From positions 8,682,501 to 8,746,500 of the forward strand of contig JAKNDB010000087.1 in NCBI GenBank assembly GCA_024305405.1: a DNA stretch of 64,000 bases, given 5' to 3'. Below the pieces are notes generated by a model. That model saw only the letters and a program-made list of their open reading frames with translations. It did no database searches and was not told where the DNA came from. A program made the position numbers and the translations under genes. This document shows positions 1 to 13,200 of the stretch, piece after piece. Each line of letters starts with the position of its first letter. Position 1 is the stretch's first letter. The DNA comes from Dirofilaria immitis. Lineage: Eukaryota; Nematoda; Chromadorea; Rhabditida; Onchocercidae.

Positions 1-50
1 ATTTTTAAAGACAAAGAAGCAAAAAAAAATTGATAAATGATGAGGCTTCT

Positions 51-2771
51 TTATACACCAATTGCATCATTAACTGTAACTGAAAATATTTCACATTCGC
101 CATCAATTTCCAAAGTTTTAATATCATCTGGTGAGCCGCGATGTGCAAATGTCGTAAAACGAATACCGTTGAAGAAAATTTGAAAGCTGTATCTTTCATT
201 GATAACCGTTACATCGGCACTAAAATGACGAAAATATTTTTTATTGTTGAATAATATATTTTGAAGAATAGCAATAAATCCTCTCTTTTAAATCATCGAA
301 AATCAATCTAAACTTGAAGAGTTAAAGATTAATCCAGAATGTGTAAATGTGAAGAAAGATAAAATTTTTTACTGCTTAAGTGAAAAGGTCAAGCTTTGAT
401 ATAAAAGACTAAGTTCTTTTTAAAATATCTAAAGATAATAAGGAATTTTTTCATTTTAAATAAAATTTTACTTTTGCACATTGAATAGCGTTAAGGTCAA
501 TAATCTTGTATGAATCGAGATTTGTTGCATTAAATGACCAGGAAGTGTTAGTATGGGAAAAAAAAATTAACATTTCTCCTTTAACGAGTGGTAGTGTGCC
601 TTCACGTTCTTCTCGTCCCCAGACATTATTCTCCATTGCGTTACGTACTACGGTACCTTCATTGAATCGTACCGATATATGTAATGCATGCTTTCGATTA
701 GAATTGTATAAATTGATATTAAATCGTTTGCCTAAAATTCATAATTCAATTAGCTTATAACATTTCAAATAGCATAAAGCAATTTTCGTATCAAATATCG
801 CTATACACTTTGCAATATCCTTTTATCAATACTGTTATCATTTCGCTATTTTTCATTTATTTACTCTTTTCACTTTGATGAGTCCGCCATTAATGTGTTT
901 GTAAATTCATTAATATTTAATAAGCAAAAATTTGACTTTTAATTTAATCAAATTAATTTGGTTATTACTGTTGTTATTATTATTGTTGTTATTTTTGAGC
1001 ATATTCATTTGTTAAATAATTTTTTTTTTCGCCAACTAAAAAAACTTTAATTTTTGAAAAGATTGAAAATTAAACAATCTAACGTTGATGTAATAAATTT
1101 TTTTATGACATTTACCAGTTGGTAGTAAAGAAATATCCAATCGTTTTCCCGGGATTACCTCGGCAACTGCTGTATATGGTAATGGGAACACTCGTCCACC
1201 GTAGTGGAATAATCGAAGATCAACCAAATCACCACTAATCGATACATGATCCACCTGAAATAATTTAACCATTAAATTAATTGTATCCATTAATTTTTCA
1301 ACCTTAAACTTTAAAATAGCCTGTAAACTGTTCTAGTTATATTCGTAAAAAAGTTATGTAATATGTTGTACTATTTTCAACGACTAATATAATTAATAAA
1401 TAATATTAATTATTGTGGATATAAGCATAAACAGAAATGAAAAAAATTGATTTATATTTTTACTTGATTTTTATAGATTGTTTGGAGAATATGAATTAAT
1501 AAAAGGCTGTAAGTTTTGAAAAATTATCATAACTATAATATGAGACATAATTATCTAAAGAAAATTAAGTTTATTTACTTACCCCACCTAATGGTACTCG
1601 TTGCTCAGAATGTACCTGCTTCCATACGATTCGCAAATATCTACATAATTCATATTAATTTAAAATCATCATAATAAATGATAAGTTATTGTCTATGATA
1701 CTGAAATTTTTGACAAACTTATCTATTTTAGATCATGCATCGAAATGACTAGTATTTGATAATTATATAATAAAAGCAAAATTCTTGCGCAAAATAAAAT
1801 CTCTCATTTAGAGCTAAGTTTGATTCAAAAAAAACAGTAGAAAAGCTTTGGCTCATTTCTTCATAAATTATTAAATAAATGAGAGGAGAAAAAAATTTGA
1901 TGGAACAGAATTATGCTTATCTTTTGAAAATGTCACATCTTAACAAGCAAATCTCATTTAAATTTCCTAAAACAAAAAAAAAATTAAAAACCATGCCTGA
2001 TATTTATTATCAATAATGCGGATTCGAATATCCATTTCCGTATTTGGCTTAAAATAATTTTTAATCGTTGTTCATTGCTGCCCCAAACACCATTCACATA
2101 TGAATTGTAAACCATTTTTCCTGAAATAAATTTTTAAAAAATAAGTTTACATAGAGTAATAAATTAATAATACAATTAGATACTATAAGAGAAAATCTGA
2201 AATTACCTTCATCAAATCGGATACTGAGATGTAGTGGTAAATCAGCATTTCTGTTTGCGCCTTTATGGAAATTAATATCGATTCTAAAAATATATTGATA
2301 ACATAACATGCTTTATTTTATAGATTCATTTCTTCTGTTGATTTTTTCTAACAATTTAAAAAGAATGTTTCTATAGAATATTTTCAATGAATGAATTATT
2401 TAATTTGCTAGTATTAAAATGACATAAAGTAATAAAATATTTTTTCAAGTGTGGGTTTAAAGTTGCAAACTTAACTTTTATTGATTATAAATAGATAAGA
2501 ATTATTCAAAAATTCGCAATCTTCAGAAACTTTATTTCAAATAGACTTACTAATTCATTTCTAAACTCTGAAAAAATTCATTTCTATCCTGTTTTTATAC
2601 AATGCACAATGCTAAATAATTTTTTTAAATTTTCAAAAAAAAACGAAAAGAGATTTCTAAAATTTAAACAGAAAATTTATACCTTTTAGCTTCAGGTTTT
2701 ACCATACCAACTGCATGAATTGTCTGTCCATCTTGAAATTGCTGACTAATTCGAGTTTTAAAAGGTACCAT
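51..2771 (-). CDS. Galectin A: two-domain (tandem-repeat) galectin, 7 exons
   Basis: Beta-galactoside-binding lectin with two carbohydrate-recognition domains, probably cytosolic and released without a signal peptide. Exons by phase matching: 2771-2683, 2283-2207, 2120-1997, 1640-1583, 1254-1116, 731-572, 219-51; they sum to 816 nt (271 aa plus TAA). The first exon is 89 nt, the same length as exon 2 of galectin B. The N-terminal domain has LHLSIRF and WGSNEQR; the C-terminal domain has the sugar-binding set LHISVRF, VVRNAM and WGREERE and ends with a typical FNGIRFTTFAHRG strand. Odd points: one A is missing in the T-run 2058-2062 and one base is extra near 1607, relative to the galectin pattern. 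The two cancel, so the frame stays open but about 33 residues between them are read out of frame. The intron after 1997 starts with GC, not GT. The start ATG sits directly after a splice acceptor, so a tiny upstream exon (as in galectin B) may be missing. Family assignment is firm; integrity of the first domain is doubtful. Confidence 0.85.
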
Positions 2772-3360
2772 CTGCAAGTTACTAATTGTATATATAATCT
2801 TGACAAAGATGTTACTAGCAAATTTAATCACCTGTCTTACTTTTAACTTTCATTACTTATCATATTATCTCTTTGCCTATTAGCATTCCAATGTATTCAA
2901 GACTCGATGTTCCTAAGATTTAAATATGCTGCGATTTACTCCACATAATTTTAGGATTTAAAATATATTATTCGATTAAATCCCGATATAAATAGAATGA
3001 CGCAGTTCAGATTCATATATTCAGAATATGAAGTACTTACATATTGTCTTTCACCGATGAATTTTTATAATTTACTTCCTTCGGATGCGCTGAATCATGC
3101 TTTGATTCCTCATATTCTCTTGTCACTTCACTTAAGCAAATCTCCAGCAAAAATCCAATTAATGTTAGCACTAAATATATATGTATATATATATATATAT
3201 GCATAATATTATCAATTGCTTCCAAAGAACTAATCAAAATCTAATTCTTTTCAAAATTCATATTAAATGACAATATTAAAATATGAAAAACAAAAAAATA
3301 ATTTTCCACGAGATGTAGCATTTAAATCAAAAAGATAATAGTAGAAATACAATAAGACGT

Positions 3361-3384
3361 CATTTGCCAAGTCATTTGCCAAGT
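3361..3384. repeat. Doubled 12-mer CATTTGCCAAGT
   Basis: Two exact adjacent copies of CATTTGCCAAGT. Confidence 0.95.
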
Positions 3385-6204
3385 AGAAATTTTAATTTAA
3401 CCTACTAGATAGGCCTGGCAAATAGTTCCGAGCAATGATCTCTTTAACTATAATCGAAATTTCTAAAATTTGACAAGTGATATCCAGGAGCAATTCGAAG
3501 GATCGATATAGTCATTTTGGAAATTTTAATTTATTCCTATTTGTTCATTCATAATTCCCAATTTTATATTTATGATGAGATCCAAATTTACTGAATAATT
3601 GTACTGATATTTAATTTTAAAGCTTCAGATTTGGAAAAATCTGAAATGATGATAAGAAAACACTGAATGATATAGTTATCTCCAATAATTTCCTTTCTTT
3701 ATATTTTTTTGCAGTAGAAATGAACATTTATCAGATAAGAAGAATTTGAGCTGTATGATAGCTCTGTTTATTTTCTTTTTAACGAAATAAAAAGAAAAAA
3801 TAACTAACCTTGAAACAAATTCTTCATTGTTAGCCTAAAAATTTTATGAAAATTTTATAACTGCAATGTTTAAAGAAAATCAAAACCGTATATGATTACA
3901 TTATTTTCGATTTGGAATATTATTCTAATTACCGGGAAAAAAATTCTAATTTAAGAAAGTAAAGAATTTTAGAAAAACCTGTTCTAATCGTACGGTAATT
4001 CCAGGCAATTAAACTAGAAAGGCCGATCAACTCTGATGACAACTGAATTTAAGAGAAAACTCAGATCTTTTAGTACTCGAAATATTCAAAATATCATATA
4101 CGACTGATAACAATACACAACTACTATTAAAACAGTCTGTAAATAGTATTTTTGAAAAGATAGAAGAATGTACGTTTGGAAAAGCAAATGATCTGATCAA
4201 ATAACTATTTTGTTGAGTCATGAGTTGCAATACGTATTTTGTGAAATTGTTTGCTTCGTAAAAAGCTTTAAAATTTATCGAAATTTGAAACAATTAATCA
4301 AGTATAAATAGCATATGTTCCGTACCATTTTTCTCTTTCTCTCTAAAACTGAAAAGTTTTATTAATTTCCGCAAATTTTGTTGCTGTTGTTGTTTGTTTA
4401 AATTCGCTAAATTTCTCAAATTCCGGGATAAATTTTAGCTCAAATTCTAAAATTTGCTAACTAATCATTAATCAAGCAACAACGATCAACTAAAGCAATC
4501 ACCAACCAAAACTTTTCCACACTTATCTTGAAAAAAGAAAAAAAAAAAAAACTTATTCACTTATCCACCACATAAGCATATGCTTAAAAAAATATAAAAC
4601 TTCTATATTTTTATAATTAATTTATTTTATGAAATGATATATCGAAAAATTATTCCTCATAATAATTATTCTATTTTCCCGGTAAATTTCAAAATTTTAA
4701 TAATTTAATTACTTTTTCAACTTTGATGATACTTCATATAAAAGACATTTTTAAAACATTCGAAAGAATTTTTGTTATTATTATTATTATTAATATTTTG
4801 CATTGTGATTTATATTCTCTATTATTATTATTTCATAGTATTTATATTAATTTTTCTTCTTTCTATTGTTAAATGAAAAGAACTTTTTCTAAACAAATTC
4901 AAAAACTTCAACTACTACTTTCATTGCTCAAAATATCTAAGAGAAATGATCAATCATCAATTAAAATCAACTGACTAAACAATTTTTATGTTCTATGCGA
5001 TGAATCACATTCAATATAGCCTTTCCCGTTATTTAATATCAACTATAATAGTATATTTTTCATATGAAAAAATCTACATAAAAATGAATGAAGATGGGAA
5101 TAGCTAAATGAATGCAAATAGATGCATAAAACTTAAGTTTCTGTTATCTATTGGCTGTTGTAATCATTCGGAAAGGAGTTGATAATGAGCTTGTCGGAAA
5201 TTAAAATTATTCTGGTGATGACATTGATATTGCATTTCATAAGGCTGGTGACTGTAATGTAGAGAAGGTAAGTGGATAATATGAATAATTGGTTTTCTCC
5301 ACTGAATGAGTAAATTATTACATGAGAGTTTTCTAATTTAAAATTTTGAATTATTTCTTTTTCTAGAAAAAGAATATCTGCCAAGTTTTGCAAGAGCCAA
5401 TGCATATTATTAGTTAATTGATAGGCCAATAGCCAAACCATCTGAAGGTTTGAATCCAATGTACTATTAAAGGTAGTAATAAAACAGTGACCTTTATTGA
5501 ACCATTTTTTTTTATTTTATACGAAATCGTCAGAAAATGGAATGAATATATTTGCGCATATTATACTAGAAATATGCTGTAGAGACTTATTCTCAAATAG
5601 CAAGGTCACATTAACGTAGTATCTATCCTTATCATCTGTCCTTATCGTCAAGAAAATATCTCGAGAGAAATATTTTGCTAACAAATATTTTCATTTTTCT
5701 TCCCATCTATAAAACATACAATGTTTGCTTATTTGCTTAACTTTCCATTTCTTTTTCTTAACATATCATCCGCAAATATTTACACAATTAATTTTCACGT
5801 CTCGTACGTGTTTTTCTTCCTTGTTTTCCAACTACATCTTTTTTTTCAATTTTATTTGATATGAAATTACTACAAAATGATACGTAAATTTTGCAAATAT
5901 CAACGTAATTTTCTTTTAAATAAATTAAGCAGACCGGAATGTGGCATATTTTTCAAAGGTTAGAACTATCGCCAAAAATGACCTGATAAGATTATTGATA
6001 TTGACCTCTCGAAGATTATTTACGACATCATATTTGCAATATTCTGAGTGTCACAAATCATTTAATCATTTACTCGATGACCCCTTCCTTATTCCCCTGT
6101 TTAGTAATAATGAGATAGTCCTCTCTCTCTCTACTCCTCACATCTCTATATAAATGCATATAGGTGAAGGTTGAAATGTGTAGGTAGATATGTAGGTGGA
6201 TAAG

Positions 6205-6226
6205 TGGATATGTGTGTTATGTGTTT

Positions 6227-6257
<31 letters not shown>

Positions 6258-6305
6258 ATGTGTGTGTGTATGTGTGTGTGTATGTGTGTGTGTGTTTGTG
6301 TTTGT
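6205..6305. repeat. (GT)n microsatellite
   Basis: Imperfect TG/GT dinucleotide tract with occasional TATG interruptions. It creates a spurious His/Thr-rich open frame on the minus strand. Confidence 0.9.
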
Positions 6306-7902
6306 GAAGATGTAAACGAGCGAGGATGTATCGGTCAATAATCGCCAATCATAATAACGACATAACAAATCGTTCCATAGGCATCCTTCCCTTGCTTAAT
6401 TTCATCTATTTCCGCATATGCCTGCTCTCTCTTCATCTTTTCAACTCTTTCATATATAATGAAGACTCTGCTCATCCTCACTCAGCAAACTCTTTCATAC
6501 ACTCTTTCTTCCTTTTCTCTAATGGACATAGATGGATAAACAAAGAGAAATACGCACTCATACACGCACGCGTCCCCGCCCACATACATACATAAAACAT
6601 ATATTTCTTGTAAATAGAGCAGTAGTTGATTAGAGAGGACTGTAGGAGGAGAGCGAGTATGACTATTGTGACATTTTAAGCGAATGTTGCGCCATCCGTA
6701 TGTTCTTCACTTCTATCATAACACTTTTCTAAGTGGCGTAAAACGTGTTGCTGTACGTAGTGGCGTACGTGTTTCGTATTCTAACGTATAATGCGGATGT
6801 GTTGAACTGACTGTTATGGATTTCTTGCATATTAAACAGAGACTGAATAAGATTTCAGGAAAGTCTCTGTTTTATAATTAGTATCATAATCATAAGTTTA
6901 TATAAATTGATCAATTAACACTTCAAATATAGGCCAAATCTGTTATGATTCAATTAATCAATAAATAATTTATATTTCAACGAATTTTTTTGACAAATAA
7001 ATTTAAATTGCCATGGGGAAAAAGAAAAGTTCAACAGTTTATCGAATTTAGTTTTTAAAAAAAGGAAGCAATTTAAAAATTTTTTTTCTCTTTCATCTCT
7101 TTACCTCTCTTGGTCTTTCTTTCAGTCACAATTTCTTCTTACCAAATATACTGTCAGCTGCCCCTCTTACTCTAATAGACTATTTCCCGTTTTCATCTTT
7201 CCATCTATTACGATAAATGCATATGTATATATACATATACATACATATATATATATATGTTTTTCTATTCCAGAATTTTCCCGAAAATTATCGATGTTTT
7301 TGCTCTTTTCATACTCACTTTTAGTGATTTACAAAATTCTATCATTTTATGGGATAAGTTTGTTCTATAGTAAAAGAGATGAAACGAGACGACAATTAAT
7401 ATGATTAAAATTCATTAAATTCCCACTTTTTTCATCCATTTTATGCATACTTCTAGAATGAATTAATTGTTTGAATTGCTATTAGAATGATTCTTTAGCA
7501 CTCAAATATTTCATATCTTTTTGATTCGATGAAAATATTTGAAACTAATTGAATGGAATTATTTCTTCTTCTTGATCTTATTGCATTATATTTTCTCTAA
7601 TAACATCAAAATAAAATACATAATTATTGATTAAGGTAATGACAGTAACATATCATTTGTGCGCAAATAAATTTTATTAGTTATGCTACTATAATCATTG
7701 GTAAATTATTACAGTGTCATAATACTATTATACCGTTATTATCAACTATTTTATCCTAATAGTCTATTTTATTACATTCCGATTTCATTTATGTGTTGTA
7801 TGAAAGGTTTATTGTTTCAGCTTTTTGCTGTTTATAGCTGTCATAAAATTTTCAAGACATATACGTGGAATTCGTTAACCTTTTTTTCAGCTTGACAAAA
7901 AC

Positions 7903-10276
7903 ATGAGTCGCCCACGCGTCTTTTTCGATATTACTATCGGTGGACAGCAATCTGGTCGTATTGTTATGGAGGTGGATTGCTTTTAGATCTTGAAATTTGC
8001 TTCTGAATTCATAACATTGGAATTTCCGGATAGAAATAAAAATTTTTCGACTTTCACATTTCGAGATTTAAGCGTGTTCTATGTGTCAGTAGGGATAAAG
8101 TGAAACTTTCCTAGGAATTAAGCCTTTGATGTGACATATGATAGACTTCAGAATAGAGTTAACTGATGAAAGAAAAAAATGGATTTTTGCTCTATGAATT
8201 AGTAATTCATTACATCGTGATGTTTTCTGTGTAATTTTCGAATTTTTCAGGAAATATACAATAAGGTTATGCTTCTTAAGATTTAGTTTTAATAAAGTAT
8301 TTCAATTCTTTTCATTGATTCTTAAAACAGCATTATTGCGATTTTAATACTGATAATGCTTGTGATATAAAAATAACGAAATTTGTAATAATGAGAATTT
8401 TAATTATGAAAAATTATGATAAATGCATTATATTAGGTTAAATATTTTTCTAGTTATTCAATGATGTTGTGCCAAAAACGGCAGAAAATTTCCGTGCATT
8501 ATGTACAGGTGAAAAGGGCGTCGGTAAAGCAGGAAGCCGCTTCATTACAAAGGTTCAACATTCCATCGAGTCATCCCAAATTTCATGTGCCAAGTTTGTC
8601 GTTTTTCTTCATTTGCTGGTTGGTATAATTGGTTCAAATAAATCATTCATTCAAGCATGCATTAAGGATGCGGCGTTATACTGTAGTTATTTTGTGATAA
8701 AATATAAATTCTCTGAATAGGTCAAATAATAGTATAGGTCAGAGTGATATCAATGACTTGTTGTGCAAAACTTCTCCAGAATCTTATTTTATCTGCCGTA
8801 ATATAATTGAATTTTTCCGCTGAAAATTGATAGCATCGCACTGAGGGTTACGATATAAATATCATCTGCTATTTTGTATTTTAACTTCTGAAAGGTGTGG
8901 CTGTAAGCTTTAGGCGATGCATAATATTGAATATTGCAATTACTAAAAGGATTCGTGGATCTGTTTTCCCAAGTGGAATAATGACTATCATGAATGCATC
9001 AGTCGTGGATATATCGAAGTTTTTAATCATAAAATTTAGATAAATTTTTTAAGAATACATGTATTTGCACTTATTTTTAAGAAATTATTTGCAACGTTCA
9101 GGAATTATTGCCCTTTAGGGTGGTGATTTCACTCGCGGCAATGGCACCGGCGGTGAATCAATTTATGGTGAAAAATTTGAAGATGAAAACTTCAAGGAGA
9201 AGCACAGCGGGCCTGGTGTGCTATCCATGGTAAGCGCATATGACATCAACATAGATTGTCAAATATGACCGTGCTTTATGACCCCATTATCGATTGCGGC
9301 TTATTGAATAATGCATTGTTTGAGACAGAATTAGAACATATTTCAGCTTATTTTTTATAGTATTTTCCTCCATTTCATTACTAAATGCAAATTTCTCCAT
9401 TTCATTTTTATTACTATAAATTCTTAACAAAATTTTTAGCTGATAAAAAGAAATCTTATATAGGTGATGTAAATACGACTAAATACAGAGAGAGAGATTA
9501 GTTATGTATAATACAATAAAAAAATAGGAAGACATTAATAGCGCAGTATTAGAATAGTGCGCAATACAATTGCCATTCTCTAGTTCTACTCCTCCTCTTT
9601 GCTCTGTTCTCTTTCTCTTCGAATTACGAATAAAGCGAGCAGTGATGATTTGGCTGTGGTATTGAAATGTAATGAAAAGGTTGTTCCAGTTTTCGCTAGA
9701 TATGTAACATTCTGAGTTCGCTTTTTCGAAATTATTCTTGATCACTGAGACGTAATTGTGTCCGATTCCTCATATAGAATAAGGGGAATCATGTTAGAAA
9801 GAAATACTTTTTTTCATAATTGTTCATTACTGATTTGTATTTTTTCCATGGGTTTTGATGAGAGAAGGGACTTTAAATTTATTAAACTTCGTTTAGGCAA
9901 ATGCCGGTCCAAATACGAATGGATCTCAATTCTTCTTGTGCACTGTGAAGACGGATTGGTTGGATGGTAAGCATGTTGTGTTCGGTCGAGTTGTCGAAGG
10001 AATGGATGTTGTACAGAAGATCGAAGCAGTGGTGAATTATTGAGATAAATAAATAACAAATATAATTAAGAGATATAGTAATCATATGCAGAATTACTAA
10101 AATTATATTATTTAATTGTTTCGATTTTTTCCGAAATGTTAACTCATAGTATTATAAAGAAAGGCAATTAATCATAATGGTGTTAGAAAATTTGGTTTTT
10201 ATCATTGTTCTTGCAGGGTTCACAAAGTGGTAAGACATCAAGGGATGTAGTAATTGCGAATTGTGGACAGTTGTAA
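7903..10276 (+). CDS. Cyclophilin (peptidyl-prolyl cis-trans isomerase), divergent-loop type
   Basis: Catalyses cis-trans isomerisation of prolyl bonds; a CypA-like, probably cytosolic or released protein without signal peptide. Exons: 7903-7971, 8454-8593, 9119-9229, 9897-10031, 10217-10276. The joined protein is about 171 aa, the usual CypA size. Visible landmarks: FFDITIGG at the start, [27 protein letters not shown] with catalytic Arg, NTNGSQFF, and [10 protein letters not shown] with the Trp that binds cyclosporin in this family. The seven-residue insertion between GEKG and the HRVIP strand marks the divergent-loop subgroup known from worms and plants. One base is missing at 8534-8535: with it the exon reads GKPLHYKG, without it the frame runs off into the intron. 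Since everything else is conserved, I read this as a sequence error. A TTTTTTTCAG acceptor ends 12 nt before the ATG and suits spliced-leader addition. Candidate AATAAA signals lie at 10647 and 10727. Confidence 0.93.
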
Positions 10277-13200
10277 TCCGACGTTAACTGATACTGAACT
10301 TCTCCTGAAGAAGTATTCATTCTTCGTTTGATGTTCAATTATTGTCTCAAATAACTTCATTTTCTGTATTTCTTTTCCGATAGATAAGATTTTGATGCTT
10401 CTTAAATCTCACAGCACTTTTAATTTTTGTTAAAAATGGATTTCATCCAGGTTGATTAATTATAATTTTTGATTATCATCTCTTGCATCATGGTATAAAT
10501 TTTTCGGGCTACTTAAATGATCAAGAAACTAGTCAAATTGTACTTTAAGACAATTAAATTAAATTGAAATTGTCATAATGAAATCTTAAACGTCTGAACA
10601 CTTCCAGGCCATTTTGGATCAGCTTTACCTCGTGATCACATGCACCAATAAAAATTCGTCAGTTCCTTTTTTATCAGAATTAATCTTATTGATTTATTCC
10701 AGCCAAATTTTCTTGTCTGTTTAGACAATAAAATGTTTAATTATTGTCATACCATATTGTTATTTATTCCTTGAAAAGCTGCGTAAAATTTGTTTAATTT
10801 ATTTCGGATCATTCATCTTGCACATAAGGCTAGAAATTGGTTTATTGAAAGGACAATATTGATCGAAAGTATTTTAGTGGATACGTCACAGGCCTTACAT
10901 TGATAAGCAAAGACAATGTTATTATCGATAGGAGTAGATTAAATCATCACGGCTTCACCTTCTACGAATGCGTTTGGATGATGACTGAATCCTACTGTAT
11001 ATTTCTTGGGTTAAGAGAATAAGTCATCATTCCGTAGAATTATGCAACTGAGTAATGATTATGTGATCATAGAATTTTGAAGATTTTTCCGAGGGCATTC
11101 TGTGGCTAGCGCAAAATTGTCATTTCCTTGGTCATTTTCGTTAATCGATCATAAAAATGGATTTTTGAAGAGATGGGAAAGCGACCATGTAACTCCCCAA
11201 TGAATACCAATTGCTGAAGTGCTAAGAAATTGATTTCTCAAGAAATGAATTGGATATCAACGACTATTTGTGTATGTGCAAAGGCGATAGCTCTTATCCT
11301 ACGCTTTCAGATTCAATTAGTAAAAGCGAATGCTTCTGATGAAGGAATTTTTGAAATATAAGTATAAATAAAATGAACATCTGAAAGCTATCATTTCATA
11401 ATGAATGCTTGAATTTTTGCCTTCGGAATTCTAAAAAATTTAACTCTCTTTTTAGCTTTTCCAAACGTTAATGGTAGAATTTTTATGAAGAGTAGTCAGA
11501 TATGTTTGATATATGATTTATAGAAAGAAATTTATTATTGTATTAACTAACATGTGGGAGATTTTAAAATTTAATTTTTCGAAATATAAATTTTTAAAAA
11601 TCATATCTCCATAACTTCAAACATCCATTAACAATATTCAAGACAATTATTAGAACATTTTTCAATTATTCGCTATCTTTTGCTTTTCATATAATTTCAT
11701 ATCAAATAATCAAAAAAAAGTTCATAGGAAGAAATTGAAAATTGTAAAATTCTTTTATATTCATTACATATCATCCTTTTTTCATCTCGATTATTCATCA
11801 TTTTATTAAAATTATGTGAAATAAAATTTTCTACTAAATAAGAATTTCATTATCACTTCATTGATAATTTCAATTATTTTTTAATATTAAATTAACATCA
11901 ATATTAAATATCCATCTATTCTTATTCATTAAACAATATTTTTCATTGATATATAATTATAATATAGTATTTAAATATCTGAAATGTTAAAGCCATAAGC
12001 ATATTTACTCTGCATTTGGCCAATAATTAATTTAGGCTCGAAATTATTTGCCAACAGTATTTGCACAGACTAATTTTAATTTGTCCTTGAAATTGTCGGT
12101 CCCTTCCTAAAAATGAAACGAACATAAATCGTCATCAAAATTCATTGTGCGCTGAGTAATCACTGCCGTTATCATACACCACCAATTCGTTCAAAAAAAA
12201 GAAATGGTTTTATAGGCATAAATGCACGCATACATGAACTGAACAGACAGACAGACAGACACGCACACAAACAGAGACACAAATACGATGATGATATTTA
12301 AAGGAAATATACGTTCAAGATTGGACGGGAAGAGGTTGTTTGATTGGATGATGGATTTGATAGTGATTGTGACGATGACTCATCCACGTATATGTTCCGA
12401 ATGTGGAATTAAACTGCGGGAAATAGTATGTTTAAATTGTATGTTCTGTTCGCTCGACATCCTTCTCTCTAACTCTTGCTAAAGTAGAAATGATTCATCG
12501 TTTTTATGGCCTTTTCAAAAAATTAAATGATTTTTTCTCTTTGCGAAAGTATTTCTCTTTTACTTCTCTTTCTGTTCCTCCCTCTTTTCACTCATCCTCC
12601 TCTCTCTCTCTCTCTATCTTTCTCTCTTTCTTACCATTCTGTTAACTATGAAATTGCTTCATTTTATTTTTCATTATAAATTTTTTCGATAAATCAGTAA
12701 CGTTATATAAGTCATTCAGTTCGAAACGTTTGTGAAGTATTGTTTTAATCACTTACGTGAACTCAATTACGTTTAGCAAAAAGGAAATTTGCATTTTGTA
12801 TCTTGTTCTTTTCTTTGCCTTATCATTTCTAAATGATTTCGGATTTATTAATTTATTAAGTAAGAGAGAAGGAAAAAAAATAGAGAATGTGAAATAGTCG
12901 ATGATAAGGATTGTTTAATTTCATTCCTCCATGACTCTCTAACATTTTTTTCTAACTGATTGTATTATCAATCATTATTTATCGATAGATGGATAGAAAG
13001 GAATTTTTTCAAAAAAAAGTGATAATAAATGTTTCACCTTTTGATTTCAACTTTCTTTCCTTTTTAGCCAACATAACGCTTAAAACAAAGGGCATTTAAT
13101 AATTATGATAATATGATTTCATTTCAGTGCTTTTTTTCCCCAGAATATGGAATATATTTTTATAGTGAACTTATTTAATATCATTATGTTATTGATTAGC

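Larger units (their letters stand above)
2772..7902. other. Intergenic region between galectin A and cyclophilin
   Basis: No exon chain found on either strand. It holds a doubled 12-mer (3361-3384), an (AT)n tract near 3175-3200, a long imperfect (GT)n microsatellite near 6205-6305, another AT tract near 7203-7260, and a somewhat more GC-rich patch at about 6540-6830 that could contain promoter sequence of the divergently placed genes. A 103-codon open frame at 5148-5459 on the minus strand has no recognisable product. Confidence 0.5.

Noticed and set aside
5148..5459. 103-codon open frame on the minus strand
   Set aside because: No recognisable family, no good start context or consistent exon chain; long frames occur by chance in AT-rich DNA.
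6138..6368. His/Thr-repeat open frame on the minus strand
   Set aside because: Product of the (GT)n microsatellite.
12288..12482. Cys-containing 64-codon frame with CSEC and CLNC motifs on the plus strand
   Set aside because: Looks zinc-finger-like, but there is no partner exon, no acceptor before the ATG, and the frame follows a simple repeat.
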